The translations under genes were made by a program, and so were the position numbers. Source: Symsagittifera roscoffensis (Eukaryota > Xenacoelomorpha > Acoela > Convolutidae). From it: DNA of 31,435 nt. The notes below the pieces were generated by a model. That model did not search any database and was not told the origin of the DNA. It saw only the letters and a program-made list of their open reading frames with translations. This document shows, piece by piece, positions 31,195 to 31,435 of the stretch (within the stretch, counting starts at the first letter, position 1; each line of letters begins with the position of its first letter). Location of the stretch: contig NW_026971667.1 of NCBI RefSeq assembly GCF_963678635.1, forward strand, positions 1 to 31,435, given 5' to 3'.

Positions 31195-31320
31195 GCTCAG
31201 CTAATACACAGTTTCGCCTGTGTGCTTGATTTTTTGTCTATATTACGTTCTGAGCACAATTGCTTAAGATTGACTTATTTTTCTGCGACTTCCACCAAGC
31301 TGAGTTTTTTGTTGCTTTCT
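31195..31320 (-). pseudogene. Decayed coding fragment B, homologous to 28505-28625
   Basis: The minus strand encodes LKQLCSERNIDKKSSTQAKL, aligning with fragment A at DNA level too (shared tgagcacaattgct on the plus strand and ttttttgtc upstream of it). A 2-nt indel and a stop break the frame at the upstream side. A third, shorter match (ttttgagcacaat) occurs near 30975. The family is unknown. Confidence 0.45.
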
Positions 31321-31435
31321 TTTTTTGAAATTTTTAGATGTTTCTTTGGCAACGTTTTTTTAAACTCCCGAAGTCAAAGCTAAGATTAGCAATCCTCAGC
31401 ATTAAAAAAAACTTGATCGCATTTCTTAGCTATTT

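Noticed and set aside
1-31435. tRNA, rRNA, riboswitch or bacterial defence-type genes
   Set aside because: No cloverleaf, rRNA core or prokaryotic gene organisation was seen on either strand.

Overview
This is animal nuclear DNA, most likely from an invertebrate with AT-rich, repeat-laden introns. The evidence is four GC-richer exons with matching GT-AG introns on the minus strand. Together they encode part of an ADAM-family metalloprotease-disintegrin, and they sit among decayed transposons. There is no operon structure, Shine-Dalgarno sequence, tRNA, rRNA or CRISPR array. I could not identify the species.

Layout. (1) About 0.3-12.7 kb: the plus strand is visibly A-rich, and this tract holds a dead Ty3/gypsy-type LTR retrotransposon on the plus strand. 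Its order is a capsid-like gag fragment present twice in tandem (from about 2.4 and 3.7 kb), a protease-like frame (5.3 kb), reverse transcriptase (6.3-6.9 kb), RNase H (7.3-7.5 kb) and integrase (8.3-8.9 kb). No LTR pair was found. A stretch of about 1.1 kb (9.9-11.05 kb) has the opposite base skew and may be a nested insertion. (2) 11.1-14.2 kb: several stop-free but unidentified plus-strand frames, one opening with a signal-peptide-like sequence. (3) 14.7-23.5 kb: the ADAM exons, read right to left. They are the zinc site and Met-turn (23311-23538), disintegrin N-half (20998-21159), disintegrin C-half plus start of the cysteine-rich domain (17682-17919), and more cysteine-rich domain (14711-14851). 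Intron phases are 1, 1 and 2 and join without loss of frame. Introns carry local repeats and a hAT-type MITE with a decayed 8-bp target duplication. (4) 23.5-31.4 kb: G-rich tandem repeats, an unidentified 103-codon ORF, two clusters of the palindrome ttataatcgattataa, and three copies of a repeat of about 525 bp with Helentron-like ends. Between the copies lie decayed coding fragments, two of them homologous to each other.

The only gene recognised with confidence is the ADAM gene, and it is partial. Signal peptide, prodomain and the front of the catalytic domain should lie to the right, and the rest of the cysteine-rich domain, the stalk, any membrane anchor and the 3' end to the left. The retrotransposon lies antisense, downstream of the last visible exon, so it is either inside an intron or beyond the gene. 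The most interesting points are an RGDS tetrapeptide in the ADAM cysteine-rich domain, Asn in place of the usual Asp after the third zinc histidine, the Helentron-like family, a gag duplication that copied an already dead reading frame, and the palindrome clusters.
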